From assembly GCA_027563935.2 (NCBI GenBank), contig CM050454.1:48450596-48514595 (forward strand): 64,000 nt of DNA, in the 5' to 3' direction. The position numbers and the translations under genes were made by a program. This document shows, piece by piece, positions 34,528 through 47,131 of the stretch. The DNA is from Costus lasius (Eukaryota; Streptophyta; Magnoliopsida; Zingiberales; Costaceae). The notes below the pieces were generated by a model. That model saw nothing but the letters and a program-made list of their open reading frames with translations, had not been told where the DNA came from and searched no databases. The stretch's first letter is position 1, and the number at the start of each line of letters is the position of its first letter.

Positions 34528-36146
34528 TGAAAAGGGGTGAAACCCTAAACGCATGCACTTCTAAAATTTTGCATGGGCGGAAATAAGGATTTCATGAAGA
34601 TCGCATGTGGCATGAACATATGATCAACTTAATGTCTGCAAAGATCAAGTTGTGATCTTACCATTGCCATTGGTCGGAAGGCGACTTGGAAGCAAGAGGG
34701 CGATGGCTTCCTCCCTTGGCGTGAACCTTGTGCTAGCAAAGCTCTTCAAGGTGTCCTTGATGCGTGAAGGAGATGAGATGATTTCTTTCCTTGGCTGGCC
34801 GAATCCCTCCTTCAACACTCATGGAGGCGAGTCACACGAGAGGAAGAGCAAGAGATAGGCGAGAGTCTTCGAACGTGGAGGCGTCTTCAATTTGGAAAAC
34901 CGATTTCCAAATATAGTAAGCGCTCATGCGTTCAAGCGTTCACTCCAAGTGAACCGTTCGCAACTCCTTCTCCCTTTGAACCATGCGCTCATATGATGAA
35001 CCGGTTCAATTGAATTTGGTTCAAATACCAAATCAAACCAAGCCTTGGTCTAGACCTTATTAAACCGAAAGGCTCAAGATCTAACCACACATCTCTTGAT
35101 GCTCTTGATCTCATCGATCTAGCATCAATTCTCTCGATCGAAGCTTACCGATCTCAAACCCTAATCAATCAAACATGATCAGACCAGATCTCACTTCCAA
35201 TCAGAGTTTAAATTCCTTTAAACTGAACCAAAACAATTCAGTCCACACGATCTGACATAAGTAAGCCATATCATCAAATTGTGCGACCCTAAGGGTTTCC
35301 TTTAAATGTTGGTAACGATAACTTACGTTATCATGATCAGAGAGGGGTATCTAGCAACACATCACTGTCTCCCGATATAAAGGAAAGAGTCTTCCAAGAC
35401 TACTCCCAAACCATAGCACAAGTGTGAACCCAAGTCACTTGACATATGTGTTTCCTTTGCCACTAGATGTTCTCGTTGGACAAGCGTGTCAAGCCCGTAA
35501 CTCCAACATGATGAGAGTGGTTAGATCAGATGAACATAGTCATCTAGGTATGACCATACACTTTCTCAACCATCTCATACAGGGGGCCCCTTTAGAACAT
35601 CACACTCCAACTAGGAGAGGCAATCCTATATCTATCACTAATGCCCTAACATGACTCATGCCCATTATCCAAGATAATCTATAACCATTATATTTCAAAT
35701 GATATTGAACTACCTCAAGACAATGCCAATCATCATTTAGAAACACAAGTGATCTCAAGTCAGAGGAAATATGCCACTTGTTTGCATATAAGGATTATTC
35801 ACATTGCGACAAACAATCGAACATCCTTAGTAGGGTCTGTCCAGTACATCCAATGCACCTATGAGTCTACATCTTATTCCATGCTCGAAGCATCCTATAA
35901 GATTAGAACACATATTAGTCTCAATCATATCAAGGCTGTCTCATGTTTACCAAGATATCTCGACTAAGGACTATACTGCATGTCAGCGAAGCTGAACACC
36001 ATTGAGACATTATTCAGAAGTATACATATAGCAGCAGATAATGCAACAACCTAAATAACAACCATTGCCTTTATAAACATAGTTTATACATGATACTGAT
36101 AATAACCCAAGGCCTCAAACATTAGCCTTAAGGGCATACTCCAACA
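34528..36146 (-). repeat. Co-C 3' LTR (1619 bp)
   Basis: It is 39 bp shorter than the 5' LTR. The deletion near 34700 removes sequence lying between two GGCGATG copies in the 5' LTR, consistent with slippage between short direct repeats. Confidence 0.92.
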
Positions 36147-36166
36147 ATCTCCCACTTGCACTTAAT

Positions 36167-39100
36167 CTAATGGTTGAGAAATCTCAAACCCATATTATTA
36201 CAGTGCTTCTCATGCTTCTGCTGCGCCAGAGGCTTTGTAAGCTGGTCAGCTAGATTGTCATCTGTATGAACCTTGCAGATCTTGATCTCTCCTCGATCTA
36301 TGATCTCACGGATCAAATGAAACCTTCTCTGTATGTGCTTGGACTTCTGGTGCGACCGTGGTTCTTTTGCTTATGCTATTGCTCCAGTGTTATCACAGAA
36401 GATAACCAATGGATCTGCACTCGAAGGAACAACACCAAGTTCTTGAACGAACTTACAAATCCACACTGCCTCCTTTGATGCTTCTGAGGCTGCAACATAC
36501 TCGGCTTCTGTTGTGGAATCAGCAACAATTGATTGTTTGAAACTTTTCCACACCACTACTCCTCCATTCAAGCTAAAAACATAGCCTGATTGCAATCGGA
36601 AATCATCCTGGTCAGATTGGAACGAAGCGTCAGTATATCCTTCAATACTGAGTTCTTCCTGACCTCCATAAATCAAGAACATATCTTTGGTCCTCCGAAG
36701 ATATTTCAAAATGTTCTTGACCGCAATCCAGTGTGCCTTACCTGGATTACTTTGGAATCGACTGGTGACGCTTAACCCGTAAGCGACGTCTGGGCGAGTA
36801 CACAACATCGCATACATGATGGATCCAATAGCCGAATCATAAGGCGTATTGTCCATTTCATCTTTCTCAGACTGTGTTTGAGGACACTGGCTCTTCGAAA
36901 GATTCAGACCATGTCTGACTGGAAGATATCCTCTTTTAGAATTTTCTAAATGGAATCTCTCCAGGACTTTATCGATTATCGATGTAAGTACTCTGGCACA
37001 GCCCGAGAAGCCTCTTAGATCTATCTCTGTAGATCTTCACACCTAATACATAGGCTGCTTCTCCTAAATCTTTCATCTGGAAACATTTTCTTAACCATGC
37101 TTTAACGGCATGCAGTTCAGGAATATCGTTTCCAATGATCAAGATATCATCGACGTAGAGGACTAGGAAAATAATCACGCTCCCACTAAACCTCTTATAT
37201 ACACACGGGTCATCTTCATTTTTGATGAAACCAAATTCACAGATTGATTCATCAAAACGAATATTCCAGCTTCTCGATGCTTGCTTAAGTCCATAAATGG
37301 ACTACTTTAATTTGCATATTTTATGACGATCTGATGGATTGATGAAACCTTCAGGTCGTGTCATATACACATCCTCTTCTAGTTTTCCATTAAGGAAAGC
37401 GGTCTTCACATCCATTTGCCAGATCTCATAATCATAATATGCTGCTATCGCGAGAATAATCCGAATAGACTTGAACATGGCTACAGGAGAGAAAGTTTCA
37501 TCATAATCTATCCCGTAGATTTGTTTGAAACCTTTCGCAACTAGACTGCCTTTATAGGTAACCACGTTACCATCCATGTTAATCTTCTTTTTGAAGATCC
37601 ATTTACAGCCTATAGGGATTACTCCCTGAGGCGGATCAACCAAATCCCAGACTTGGTTATCTGACATGGAGTCCATCTCGGCTCGCATAGCTCTAAGCCA
37701 TCTCGCTGATTCCGGTCCACTGACCGCATCCGCATAAGTGAGGGGTTCATCATTAATGATGTAGACTCCGTCATAGCGCTCAGGCTGTCGACGGATCCTT
37801 CCCGATCTACGCGGTTCCCGTGATATCTGAGCCTCAGGTTGTTCAGTAACCTGTTTTATTGGCTCAGGCTCATCCAACTGAGTTTGACTACTTTGTCCTT
37901 CTTCTGGATTCTCATCCAGCTTTATTTCTCTCCCACTGGCCTCTTGCAGAAGAAATTCCTTCTCAAGAAAAATAGCCGTTCGAGCAACAAATATTTTGTT
38001 CTCCTTGGGATCAAAGAAATAATAACCCTTAGTTTCCTTAGGGTAACCGACAAAGATACATTTATCAGATCTGCTCTCCAGTTTCCCAGAGGCGAGCTTT
38101 TTGACATGAGCCTCGCAACCCTAGATTTTAATAAATGTCAAGCTCGGCTGTTTCCCATACCATAACTCATATGGAGTCTTTGAAACGGCCTTGGATGGCA
38201 CTCGGTTTAGTACCTTTGCAGCTGTTTCCAGTGCAAATCCCCAAAAGGAGTAAGGTAGAGTAGCCTGACTCATCATTGAACGAACCATATCCAATAAGGT
38301 TCTATTTCTCCTCTCGGACACACCATTCCATTGCGGTGTTCCTGGCGGAGTGAGCTGTGAGATAATCCCACACTCCTTCAGATAGTCAGTAAACTCTCGA
38401 CTCAAGTATTCTCCACCTCGATCTGAGCGAAGTGCCTTGATATTTCGGCATAACGAATTCTGTACTTCATTTTTGAACTCTTTGAACTTGTCAAAAGATT
38501 CACTCTTATGTCTCATAAGATAGACATAACCATACCTACTGAAATCATCAGTAAAAGTAATGAAGTATAAATAGCCACCTCTGGTAAGTTTACTAAATGG
38601 CCCACACACATCACTGTGAATGAGGTCAAGTAAACCTGAAGACCTTTGACCTTTATTAGAAAAAGGAGTCTTCGTCATTTTGCCCATTAAACAAGCTTTG
38701 CATGTATCAAGCTCCTCATAGGAGAATGATCCCAGCAGTCCATGGTCATGCAACTGCTTAATGCGCTTCTTGTTAATATGGCCTACAAGACTATGCCATA
38801 GCAAGGTGCTATCATCAGCATACTTGGCTTTCTTATTATCAATTTGTTGTACAGAACATTCCATGTCCAACATGAATAACCCATTGTTAATCGACCCAGT
38901 AGCATAAACAATATTATCAAATGAAATACAACACTTTAAAGTTTTGCATTCAAAGGAAAACCCTTTCCTGACAAGAGCAGGAATTGAGATAATATTCTTA
39001 GTTATGCTCGGTACAAAATAACAATTGTCCAGTTCTAATACAAAACCAGATGGTAAAGAGATGTTATATTGTCCTACAGCAACAGCAGCAACCCGTGCCC

Positions 39101-40049
39101 CGTTTCCAACTCGTAGGTCCACCTCATGCTGTCCCACCTGTCTTCTTCTCTTGAGTTCCTGTACATTTGAACAAATGTGAACTCCACATGCAGTGTCCAA
39201 CACCCATGAAATAGAAGAAGACACCATGACTTCAGTCACGAAAATACCTGAGCCAGAAGTGAAAGCCTTGCTTCCCTTCTTGTCTCCTTGGAGCGCTTTA
39301 CAGTCCTTCTTCCAGTGACCCAGCTGTCCACAATGGAAGCATCTGTTGTCCTTCGACCGCTTCACCTTTTGTTTCAGAGCCTTGTTATAGCTCTTGATAG
39401 GGGCTTTGCCCTTCTTCCCCTTCTTCTTGTTCCTTGAAGGAACCATCAAGACAGAGGATGAAGGCTTTCCCTTCTCAAGAGTCTGCTCTGTAGTACAGAG
39501 CATGTTCAGTAACTCTGCCGGTGTGCAGTCGATCTTGTTCATATTAAAATTAATGATGAACGGATCGAAAGAGGCTGGGAGAGACTGCAAGATGATGTCT
39601 ACAACAAGCTCCTGATTCACGGTGTGTCCCAGTTTCTCTAGAGCCTCTTTGTACCCAATCATCTTGAGTACGTGAGCTCCCACTGGACTTCCTTCAGTCA
39701 GTTTGCTCTGAAAGAAAAGTTTTGTCAAGTTATAGCGTTCTGTCCTTGCCTGTGCAGCATACAACATCTTGAGATTTGCTATAATTTCAATAGCAGATAA
39801 ATCCTCATGCTGACGCTGTAGCTCTGGCGTCAGAGACGCAAGCATAAGGCAAGCGACATCAATGCTATCATTGACATGCTTCTCATAAGCATCCCGAACC
39901 GCCCTTGCGGCGTTCGCAGCGGGTTGAGGCGGTATTGCCGTCTCAAGGACATACAGCTTCCTCTCAGCCTTAAGAACAATCTTAAGGTGTCCGTACCAGT
40001 CTGAGAAGTTTGGCCCAGCAAACTTCTCCCTTTCCAGTAAGGATCGTAC
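36167..40049 (-). pseudogene. Co-C gag-pol polyprotein (multiple stops and a frameshift)
   Basis: The domain order is as in Co-A: zinc knuckle CFHCGQLGHWKKDC, protease DTACG, integrase D-35-E, RT YVDD, RNase H. Breaks read from the minus strand: TAG for a Trp codon at about 38121; TAG for a Lys codon at about 37302; a 7-bp tandem duplication of ATCGATA near 36970 that shifts the frame after STYID; TAA for a Gln codon at about 36371, before the RNase H C terminus. The former start region reads ACA GGG and the first Val codon is GTA, so no ATG is seen before residue ~69. Confidence 0.92.
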
Positions 40050-41876
40050 ATTGAACCCTGTGGTGTTCGTTGCTGCAGGAATCTACAACAAAGCAAGAAC
40101 AACAAGGTCAGTATCCATGTTAGAATCAATCCAGGACTTAAGAATGATTCCTTTCTCACTATTTTATCTGACTGAAAAATCCAATAAAACAGTCCGAAAG
40201 AGTAAAACTCTTTTAGCGAGATGGGATCCAGATTTCATACTTGGTCTCCGCGTCCCGCTCAGGCGAGATAAGATGCACAGAGAGTTCAAGCACTAATCAC
40301 TGGTAGGCTATCCATGCCAATCGCCAACCCGTGCGATTCCCCTTCATCTAGGCAATCCTGAAGACTGTGCCAACTGAGTTGGTACAACACAGTTTCTGAT
40401 TCCACAGATGGCTGCCTCCATATAGCTAACATATGCTCAATATGTAGCCTACATGGTCAAGCTGACCCGACCTACTCCCTGGACCACCACGTGCTATGCT
40501 GAGCAACGAGAAGCGATAAATCCCTTCTCTGTAACACGTAGGTGTAATCACACACCGTCTGAAGATAGCTGGGCGTGCCCACTGAGTGGGTACAACACGG
40601 CCCCAACGATAGTCAGAACAGTGAGGTTTCGCGTCAGAAGGCTTTCGTGCTTGATATTTAACGTTGGATTTTAACGGTCCTTTTATCTTCTTACTACCAT
40701 GCATATCCTATGGTGATAGCAGAATGATAAAACATGCAGGTGCTAATATTACTTAAACAGTAAATAGAAAGCACAATGATCTTATGTGGTAAACGCCCAT
40801 TAAGCCTAAATAAAAACCCTAGTTTTACACAAGTCTTCACTTGATCTCTTCATGGGTCTTTTGCATTTCATCTGGCCCAGCCCAGGCCCAAGCCCTCTGC
40901 AGCCCAAATGCACACCTAGACTGGTTGCGCCTATTCTAGAGTCGAACTCTAGACCTCCCACTGGTGAAGCCACTTGCTGCAAGCGCTTCTGCCATGTGTG
41001 CTCTGTGCTCATGTCTGATTAAGTTACATTTTAATCTATCTAGACATGATTTGACACGCAGGTCAATTACACATTATTATAAATTGAAATGTGATTCGCA
41101 GATCACAAGAAAAAATTTATAAGTAATTAATCCAGGCACGCAGGCCCTAGCACAGCATACAAATAGGGCAGCCCACATAAGATGAAATAGACATCCAATC
41201 AGGTTAAACAAACAACATGTGATCCAAACAGGAAAATAAAATTTTGAAAAAAACCCCATGGCTTCAATTTTATTTCCTTATGTGCCCTACTACCTTACAA
41301 CGGTCCATTAATAGGGATCCACTCATCAGACCAAGTCAGACCCACTGCCCTTGCATGCACCAAGTCATAACTGACTTGCGTCGACCTCATGGTCAACAAT
41401 GCATGCCTTAAGGGCTGAACGTCCCACATGATATCTGGCAAGCGGGTGTGACCCCGGGCCTTAATCATGATCGTTCACTGGTCGCCTCAATCAGACATCG
41501 CTACACGCCCTTCTGCAGTCGACCTATAGCCACCTCATGCTTGTGCATAGGTGCTATCTGGTCGACCCATCTAGGCTGTCAGATGCTCTGATCAGGCTGT
41601 TGGGTCCAGACTAGACTGACGACTTCAACCCTAGTAACCCGTCTAAGTATTTCAAGTAGGCGCTTATAGATCTAAGTGGATGGCGCGCAAGATGTTAAGT
41701 TTTGGTAAAAACAACTTTCAACATGCGCGAACATACATCATGCGCAACAATAAGTAAAACCCAAAATACATCTAAAGTCTAGCATGTATTTTGGCATGAT
41801 GATTTGGCTTAGATCTACTTATAAACCAAGCATGGATCGCACAAAGAAGCAATCATATAGATCATACCAGAACACA
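40050..41876 (-). other. Co-C 5' leader
   Basis: It is homologous to the other leaders. The B-box-like AGAGTTCGACTCT is at about 40936-40951 (minus). Nothing else is recognised. Confidence 0.65.
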
Positions 41877-41888
41877 GCTCTGATACCA
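41877..41888 (-). other. Co-C primer binding site (initiator tRNA-Met)
   Basis: The minus strand reads TGGTATCAGAGC, next to the 5' LTR. Confidence 0.92.
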
Positions 41889-41890
41889 AT

Positions 41891-43548
41891 TGAAAAGGGG
41901 TGAAACCCTAAACGCATGCACTTCTAAAATTTTGCATGGGCGGAAATAAGGATTTCATGAAGATCGCATGTGGCATGAACATATGATCAACTTAATGTCT
42001 GCAAAGATCAAGTTGTGATCTTACCATTGCCATTGGTCGGAAGGCGACTTGGAAGCAAGAGGGCGATGCGGCTCTCCTCCAAAGTGGACGCACACAAGAT
42101 GGCGATGGCTTCCTCCCTTGGCGTGAACCTTGTGCTAGCAAAGCTCTTCAAGGTGTCCTTGATGCGTGAAGGAGATGAGATGATTTCTTTCCTTGGCTGG
42201 CCGAATCCCTCCTACAACACTCGTGGAGGCGAGTCACACGAGAGGAAGAGCAAGAGAGAGGCGAGAGTCTTCGAACGTGGAGGCGTCTTCAATTTGGAAA
42301 ACCGATTTCCAAATATAGTAAGCGCTCATGCGTTCAAGCGTTCACTCCAAGTGAACCGTTCGCAACTCCTTCTCCCTTTGAACCATGCGCTCATATGATG
42401 AACCGGTTCAATTGAATTTGGTTCAAAGACCAAATCAAACCAAGCCTTGGTCTAGACCTTATTAAACCGAAAGGCTCAAGATCTAACCACACATCTCTTG
42501 ATGCTCTTGATATCATCGATCTAGCATCAATTCTCTCGATCGAAGCTTACCGATCTCAAGCCCTAATCAATCAAACATGATCAGACCAGATCTCACTTCC
42601 AATCAAAGTTTAAATTCCTTTAAACTGAACCAAAACAATTCAGTCCACACGATCTGACATAAGTAAGCCATATCATCAAATTGTGCGACCCTAAGGGTTT
42701 CCTTTAAATGTCGGTAACGACAACTTACGTTATCACGATCAGAGAGGGGTATCTAGCAACACATCACTGTCTCCCGATATAAAGGAAAGAGTCTTCCAAG
42801 ACTACTCCCAAACCATAGCACAAGTGTGAACCCAAGTCACTTGACATATGTGTTTCCTTTGCCACTGGATGTTCTCGTTGGACAATCGTGTCAAGCCTGT
42901 AACTCCAACATGATGAGAGTGGTTAGATCAGATGAACATAGTCATCTGGGTATGGCCATACACTTTCTCAACCATCTCATACAGGGGGCCCCTTTAGAAC
43001 ATCACACTCCAACTAGGAGAGGCAATCCTATATCTATCACTAATGCCCTAACATGACTCATGCCCATTATCCAAGATAATCTATAACCATTATATTTCAA
43101 ATGATATTGAACTACCTCAAGACAATGCCAATCATCATTTAGAAACACAAGTGATATCAAGTTAGAGGAAATATGCCACTTGTTTGCATATAAGGATTAT
43201 TCACATTGCGACAAACAATCGAACATCCTTAGTAGGGTCTGTCCAGTACATCCAATGCACCTATGAGTCTACATCTTATTCCATGCTCGAAGCATCCTAT
43301 AAGATTAGAACACATATTAGTCTCAATCATATCAAGGCTGTCTCATGTTTACCAAGATATCTCGACTAAGGACTATACTGCATGTCAGCGAAGCTGAACA
43401 CCATTGAGACATTATTCAGAAGTATACATATAGCAGCAGATAATGCAACAACCTGAATAACAACCATTGCCTTTATAAACATAGTTTATACATGATACTG
43501 ATAATAACCCAAGGCCTCAAACATTAGCCTTAAGGGCATACTCCAACA
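41891..43548 (-). repeat. Co-C 5' LTR (1658 bp)
   Basis: On + it begins TGAAAAGGGGTGAAACCC and ends CATACTCCAACA. Both LTRs share the CTCCAACA variant of the family's CCCCAACA end. Confidence 0.92.
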
Positions 43549-45000
43549 CGCTTGTCAAACGCCTTCTTGCAGAAGTACTTTCCTCCCAGTAAGATGATCC
43601 AGTTGAGGAATCAAATCACAGGCTTTGCCCAGAGAGATGGAGAATCAATGAGTCAAGCATGGGAGCGCTTTAATGAACTCCAACGGAAGTGCCCCCACCA
43701 TGGAGTGGAAAACTGGGTTTTAATTCAGACTTTCTATAATGGTTTGCTTTACAATACAAGCATAACTATTGATGCTGCTTTAGGGGGAGCATTGATGAAC
43801 AAGACTGTTGAAGATGCTCATGCCTTGATTGAGGAGATGGCGCTAAATCACAACCAATGGGCTTCAAAGAGAGGAGTGCTTTATCGGCCTTCTCATGGTA
43901 AGAACGATGGTGATGGTTGGCGCTCTCTTGCAGAAAAGGTAGACTCATTATGTAACGGTTTTGATTCTTCTCAAATGCAAGCCGCTTCTGTTTCTTCTGT
44001 TGTATGTGAAGTTTATGGGAACAATGGGCATTATGCTGAGGAATGCAAAGTTATAGTTGACCAAGAGAGTGAGCAAGTTAATGTTGTGGGGGGTTACAAC
44101 AAAGCTAGACCAAGTGACCCTTACTCCAATACTTACAATCCTGGTTGGCGCAACCATCCTAACTTGTCTTGGAAAAGTAACAATCAAACTAGTGGGCAAA
44201 ATAATAATAGGGGATATAACCAGAGACAGTCAAACCATAATCAACCCCAAAAATCTAGTTTAGAAGAGATGTTTGAGAGATTCATGGGTAATCAGATGAG
44301 CAAAAATGATGAGATCACAGAAACCCTTAAGCAGATAAACTCTAGGTTGGATGGTGTTGTTGCTCATAACAAAATGTTGAAAACTCAGATAGCACAACAG
44401 GCTAATACACCTTATAGACCCCCTGGGAAGTTACCTGCAAAACCTGAACCAAATTCCAGGGAACATTGTAATGCCATCATGACCATGAGTGGTAGACAGT
44501 TGGAAGATCCAAAGGGACCCTTAGATGATGAAGAGGATGAGCCTAATGTTATACTTAGTGAGGATCCTGTTTTGGAACCACAGCCCACACAAGTGCAGTC
44601 CCTTCCTGATTCTTCTCATTCTGGAGAGAATGGATCTTCACAGAAAGGTGACTTGCCTTGTGAGGATGAGGTGCCCAGACCTAGTTCTCCATAGCCATAT
44701 AGTACACCTATCCCTTTCCCCCAGAGGATCGTGCAAGATAAACTAGATAGGCAGTTTGGGAAATTTTTGGAAGTGTTAAAAAAGTTGTACATTAATATTC
44801 CTTTTACTGATGCATTATCCCAAATGCCTACTTATGCAAAGTTTTTAAAAGAAATCTTATCCAACAAGAGAAAAAATGAGGATTACGGTACTGTAGCACT
44901 AACTGAAGAATGCAGTGCTCTAATTCAAAACAAGTTACCCCCAAAGTTAAAAGATCCAGGTAGCTTCTCGATACCCTGTTCAATTGGCAATGTTGCTTTC
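43549..45000 (+). pseudogene. Gy3 gag (rest) and start of protease, truncated
   Basis: The frame continues LSNAFLQKYFPPSK..., the second half of the gag domain (WERFNELQRKCPHHG), then the PYSNTYNPGWRNHPNLSWK region, a degenerate zinc knuckle (CEVYGNNGHYAEEC, Tyr for the second Cys) and KLPAKPEPNSREHCNAIM. A TAG at 44692-44694 interrupts the frame, which continues to the protease region (KDPGSFSIPCSIGNVAF). It is cut at 45000 just before the expected D-x-G-A catalytic segment by Gy4. CTTTC at 44996-45000 is Gy4's left TSD. Confidence 0.88.
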
Positions 45001-45009
45001 TGATGTAGG
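45001..45009 (-). repeat. Gy4 3' LTR, terminal fragment
   Basis: TGATGTAGG is identical to the start (on +) of the other LTR at 63951. The rest of this LTR resumes at about 54565. Confidence 0.75.
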
Positions 45010-45017
45010 AGAGAGCC

Positions 45018-45120
45018 ATGTCTGCCTCACAAGGGCCGTCCGGACATGTATGTCTGCCTCACAAGGGCCGTCTGGACATAAGCGACCCATGCCTGCCTCA
45101 TTCGGCGCGTCTGACATGTT
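45018..45120. repeat. Tandem ~32-bp repeats in Pal
   Basis: Two copies of ATGTCTGCCTCACAAGGGCC followed by GTCYGGACAT, and a third diverged copy (TGCCTGCCTCATTCGG, GTCTGACATG), stand in tandem. Confidence 0.75.
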
Positions 45121-45264
45121 CGCCCCCCTCCCCTACAACACTAAGGACCGGCGGAGCTCCACCGATCCCCTCGAGGTTAGGCATCCCAGAGACCTAACCC
45201 GCAAGGTCCAGGGTGTCGAATCCTGGCACAGTTATACCCCATGCCTGGGCTGTGTAAATTTTGT

Positions 45265-45331
45265 CTGCAGCAGGATTCGAACCCTCGACTTGGCCTTCAC
45301 AAACCAAGTCCCTCTAACCATTGAGCTGCAG
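45265..45331 (-). ncRNA. tRNA-like segment of Pal, left copy
   Basis: The minus strand has an A-box-like GCTCAATGGTTAGAGG and a B-box GGTTCGAATCC, the internal promoter of RNA polymerase III. A 7-bp CTGCAGC/GCTGCAG acceptor-like stem closes the segment. It resembles a SINE head rather than a working tRNA gene, because the T stem has a mismatch and the anticodon arm is irregular. Confidence 0.6.
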
Positions 45332-45393
45332 CTCTAATGGTTAGAGGGACTTGGTTTGTGAAGGCCAAGTCGAGGGTTCGAATCCTGCTGCAG
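45326..45393 (+). ncRNA. tRNA-like segment of Pal, right copy
   Basis: This is the mirror copy of the left segment. It has the A-box-like GCTCTAATGGTTAGAGG (one extra T), the B-box GGTTCGAATCC and the acceptor-like CTGCAGC/GCTGCAG stem. The middle stem GACTTGG/CCAAGTC encloses TTTGTGAAGG, larger than a normal 7-nt loop. It is probably a SINE head. Confidence 0.6.
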
Positions 45394-45425
45394 ACGAAAT
45401 TTGCACAGCCCAGGCATGGGGTATA

Positions 45426-47117
45426 TGTTGGGGTATGCCCTTAAGGCTAATGTTTGAGGCCTTTGGGATTGTAACAGTATCATGTAATAAACTGTTATGT
45501 TTATAAAGGCATGGTTGTTATTCAGTTAAGCTACATTGTCTGCTGCAATATATGTTCTTCTGAATAATGTCTCAAAGTTGTTCAGCTAGGCTGACATGCA
45601 GTTAAGTCCTTAGTCGAGATATCTTGGTGAACTTGAGACAGCCTTGATATGCTTGAGACTAATATGTGTTCTAATCTTATAGGATGCTTCGAGCATGGAA
45701 TAAGATGTAGACTCATGGGTACATTGGATGTACTGGACAGACCCTACTAGGATATTCAATTGCTTGTCACAATGTGAATAATCCTTGTTTGCTACAAGTG
45801 GCACATCTCCTCTGACTTGAGATCACTTGTGTTTCTAAATGATGATTGTCATTGTTTTGAGGTAGTTCAATATCATTTGAAACATAATGGTTATAGACTA
45901 TCTTGGATAATGATCATGAGTCAGGTTAGGGCACTAGTGATAGACATAGGATTGCCGTCTCCTTGTTTAAGGAGTGTGGTGTTCTAAAGGGGCCCCCCCG
46001 GCTGAGATGATTGAGAAAGTGTATGGCCATACCCAGGTGACTGTGTTCATCTGATCTAATCATGCTCATCATATTGGAGCTACAAGCTTGACACGCTTGT
46101 CCAATAAGAACATCCAGTGGCAAAGGAAATATGTATGCCTAGTGAAAAGGATTCACACTTGAGCTGTGTTTTGGGTGTAGTCTTGGAAGACTCTTTCCTT
46201 TATATCGGGAGACAGTGATGTGTTGCTAGATACCCCTCACTGATCGTGATAACGTAAGTTATCGTTACCGACATTTAAAGGAAACCCTCAGGGTCGCACA
46301 ATTTGATGATATGGCTTACTTAAGTCAGATCGTGTGGACTGAATTATTTCGGTTCAGTTTAAAGGGATTTAAACTCTGATTGTAAGTGAGATCTGGTCTG
46401 ATCATGTTTGATTGATTAGGGCTTGAGATCGGTAAGCTTCGATCGAGAGTGTTGATGCTAGATCGATCAGATCAGAAGCATCTGGAGATGAATGGTCAGA
46501 TCTAGGACCTTAGGGTCTAATTCGATCTAGACTTAATGTTTGGGCTGATTTGGTTTGGTCATTGAACCAAACATCTTGAACCGGCTCATGAGTTGAGCGC
46601 AAGGTTCAGGTGGGTGAAGAGAGTTGCGCATGGTTCACTTGGTGAACGCATAACGCATGTAATCAAGGCTTGCTATTTTGGGAACTTTCGGTTTTCAAAG
46701 TGGGAACGTTTCCACGTTCACTTGCAACGCCTCCTCTCTATTCCTCTCGCTAATTCGCTCTTGGCATTGGACGACTCACGGCTTGCGGCGTGAAGGTTGA
46801 CGTCAAGAGGATTCGGCCAAGTTTTTCATCACATCATCCCTCAAACGATCAAGGAAGCTTTGGAGCATTGCTAGCACAAATCGCCCCAAAGAAGTAGGCC
46901 TTCTTCCTCTTGTGTGCGACAACCTTTGGAGGAGATCTCTTTTGCTTTCTTCTTCCAAGACACCATCCAAGAGATGGCGACGGTATGGATCCTTCTCATA
47001 TCTATCTAAGTTGATCATATGCGATAGAAAGATCTATGAAAGCCCTTCTTCCGCTTGCAAAATTTTATGCGCCACCCTAATAGGGTTTTCGCCCCCCTCT
47101 TGAAAGGGGTTCCTTCA
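45426..47117 (+). repeat. Co-D 5' LTR (1692 bp)
   Basis: It starts TGTTGGGGTATGCC and ends GGGGTTCCTTCA. Open frames inside are repeated in the 3' LTR and are not genes. Confidence 0.94.
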
Positions 47118-47119
47118 AT

Positions 47120-47131
47120 TGGTATCAGAGC
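47120..47131 (+). other. Co-D primer binding site (initiator tRNA-Met)
   Basis: TGGTATCAGAGC lies two bases after the 5' LTR. Confidence 0.94.

Larger units (their letters stand above)
34528..43548 (-). mobile_element. Co-C: Ty1/copia element, decayed coding region
   Basis: The 3' LTR is 34528-36146 (1619 bp) and the 5' LTR 41891-43548 (1658 bp). TSD CGCTT is at 34523-34527 and 43549-43553. The orientation is the same as Co-A. It shares with Co-A the ACA GGG change at the gag start and overall looks closest to Co-A. Confidence 0.92.
2138..45000 (+). mobile_element. Gy3: Athila-like Ty3/gypsy element, split by later insertions
   Basis: The pieces of Gy3 are the 5' LTR (2138-2351 and 12303-14103), a primer site at 14110, gag (14391-14696, 34499-34527, 43549 onward) and the start of the protease (to 45000). 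The 5' LTR start TGATGACTC resembles the start of Gy2's LTR (TGATGACAC), and the gag resembles Gy2's, so the two are related Athila-type families. The pieces were interrupted by Gy2, Co-A, Co-C and Gy4. When insertions and one copy of each TSD are set aside, the gag frame is continuous across the Co-A and Co-C junctions. The rest of pol and the 3' LTR should lie to the right of the window. Confidence 0.75.

Noticed and set aside
14697..43548. Assembly duplication explaining the repeated copia sequence
   Set aside because: Each copy has its own exact target duplication, LTR pair and private mutations, so these are separate insertions.
45265..45393. A pair of functional tRNA genes
   Set aside because: A/B boxes and an acceptor-like stem are present, but the anticodon arm and T stem are irregular and the two copies are mirror images inside a SINE-like insert.
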